Made by a program: the position numbers and the translations under genes. A stretch of DNA of 64,000 bases from assembly GCA_907163375.1 (NCBI GenBank), contig CAJQUW010011539.1, forward strand, positions 124,001 through 188,000. The letters run 5' to 3'. The DNA is from Prostheceraeus crozeri. Its lineage: Eukaryota; Platyhelminthes; Polycladida; Euryleptidae. The notes under the pieces were generated by a model. The model was not told the origin of the DNA and made no database searches. It saw nothing but the letters and a program-made list of their open reading frames with translations. Below, piece after piece: positions 63,303-64,000 of the stretch (its first letter is position 1; every line of letters begins with the position of its first letter).

Positions 63303-63639
63303 AGTTAATGATGAAGGAATGATTGTCGGATCAAAAGAGCTAATAAACAGTTGCGCGCGCGTGAACACACATCGCGGTGAAGAACGCAGCGATTCTACAT
63401 TGTACTGTATGTACATAGATATCTAGATAATTGATATTGATTCAAGTGTCACATCAATAGAAATCGATTGTAGCAAAATGTGAGCGAATGCAATATACTG
63501 TACTACAGCAGCAAAAGCTTGAATTTTAGAATTTCAATTCTAAACTAGAAATCAATTAGTGTGTTTGACACACACAGTCTCTCTCACACACAGACACTAA
63601 ATCAAAGCGAATAATACTGTATAGACGTAAAATATATGT

Positions 63640-63990
63640 CATATGATTGAATAATACGAATTTTGCATTTATTGAGACTTTGGGATATTTCAAGAGTTCA
63701 TTTTGCTATCGTACAACGTTATGCTTTATTATTCTATTCTTAAAATGATGCAAAAATTCACTTCATACTCCTCATAAATACCTCTAATTTGTTTTGAATA
63801 GTGCAACAAGATACTAAAGCTCAACCTAGCATCAAAATTACCGTCTATGAAAACTGGTACGTCATAATAAGTTGTTAAGTGTCAATATAGAACCAGCAAA
63901 CGCTATTTAGGAGCTTGAAAGACTTAAAATTCCGCCACTTTGAGTTTTTTAGAATTTGCGAAAAAGGACAATTTATTACGATTTATCTGA
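63640..63990. repeat. right terminal inverted repeat of the N-RAG-TP/Chapaev-like transposon (runs to window edge)
   Basis: Inverse of 58600-58671 plus 60918-61185. The outer end may lie beyond the window. Confidence 0.8.
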
Positions 63991-64000
63991 CAACAGATTT

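Noticed and set aside
1..64000. tRNA and rRNA genes
   Set aside because: No tRNA-like B box with a matching acceptor and no rRNA sequence was noticed. This was by eye only.

Overview
The window is metazoan, most likely from an AT-rich marine invertebrate genome, and is almost entirely mobile DNA. The pointers are spliced host-type exons, Penelope-like elements (PLEs), a piggyBac element, a LINE remnant and two Polinton/Maverick (adintovirus-like) proviruses. There are no bacterial operons and no rRNA or tRNA genes. The species cannot be named from this sequence.

Layout. 1-7481 is an array of about 86 copies of an 87-bp unit. It stays open in one frame and reads into a DUF7869-type (RNase H-fold, transposase-like) protein that is broken at its 3' end (to 9282). 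9285-13400 is an inverted, damaged end of a Polinton (element A', with integrase, protease, ORF-X and a subterminal repeat end). 13599-14253 is a PLE endonuclease fragment with a hammerhead-like motif. 14606-23876 is most of a second Polinton fragment (element A), ending in a recognisable 5'-AG...CT-3' type terminus. 24000-34700 holds dispersed repeats, two possible host exons, a LINE fragment, a truncated PLE reverse transcriptase (RT) and a near full-length but frameshifted PLE with a GIY-YIG endonuclease.

34852-50711 is a complete Polinton (element B, 15,860 bp). It has terminal inverted repeats (TIRs) of about 600-620 bp and a 6-bp target duplication CACCCA. It sits inside one arm of a fold-back element whose other arm (about 52259-52660) preserves the unoccupied site. 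Beyond it lie one convincing phase 1-1 host-type exon (52977-53219), a decayed DNA polymerase of a third Polinton lineage (54740-56530), and an apparently intact piggyBac transposon (58676-60913). The piggyBac is nested in the left TIR of a transposon that carries a broken N-RAG-TP/Chapaev-like transposase and runs off the right edge.

How element B works as a unit. Replication would use a protein-primed PolB, with a conserved 96-aa ORF just upstream. Integration would use a retroviral-type integrase carrying an unusual N-terminal parvovirus-like PLA2 domain. The virion would be built from a major capsid protein (split by one in-frame stop), a penton-like minor capsid protein, two small amphipathic candidate core proteins, a coiled-coil protein, an adenovirus-type protease and not one but two A32-like packaging ATPases. 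Most genes start at a TTTAAAAATG-like context, which may be a shared initiator signal. Elements A and B have the same gene set, but the PolB block is inverted between them. Where B carries its zinc-finger and membrane ATPase genes, A carries a different pair of ORFs that may be clamp-like.
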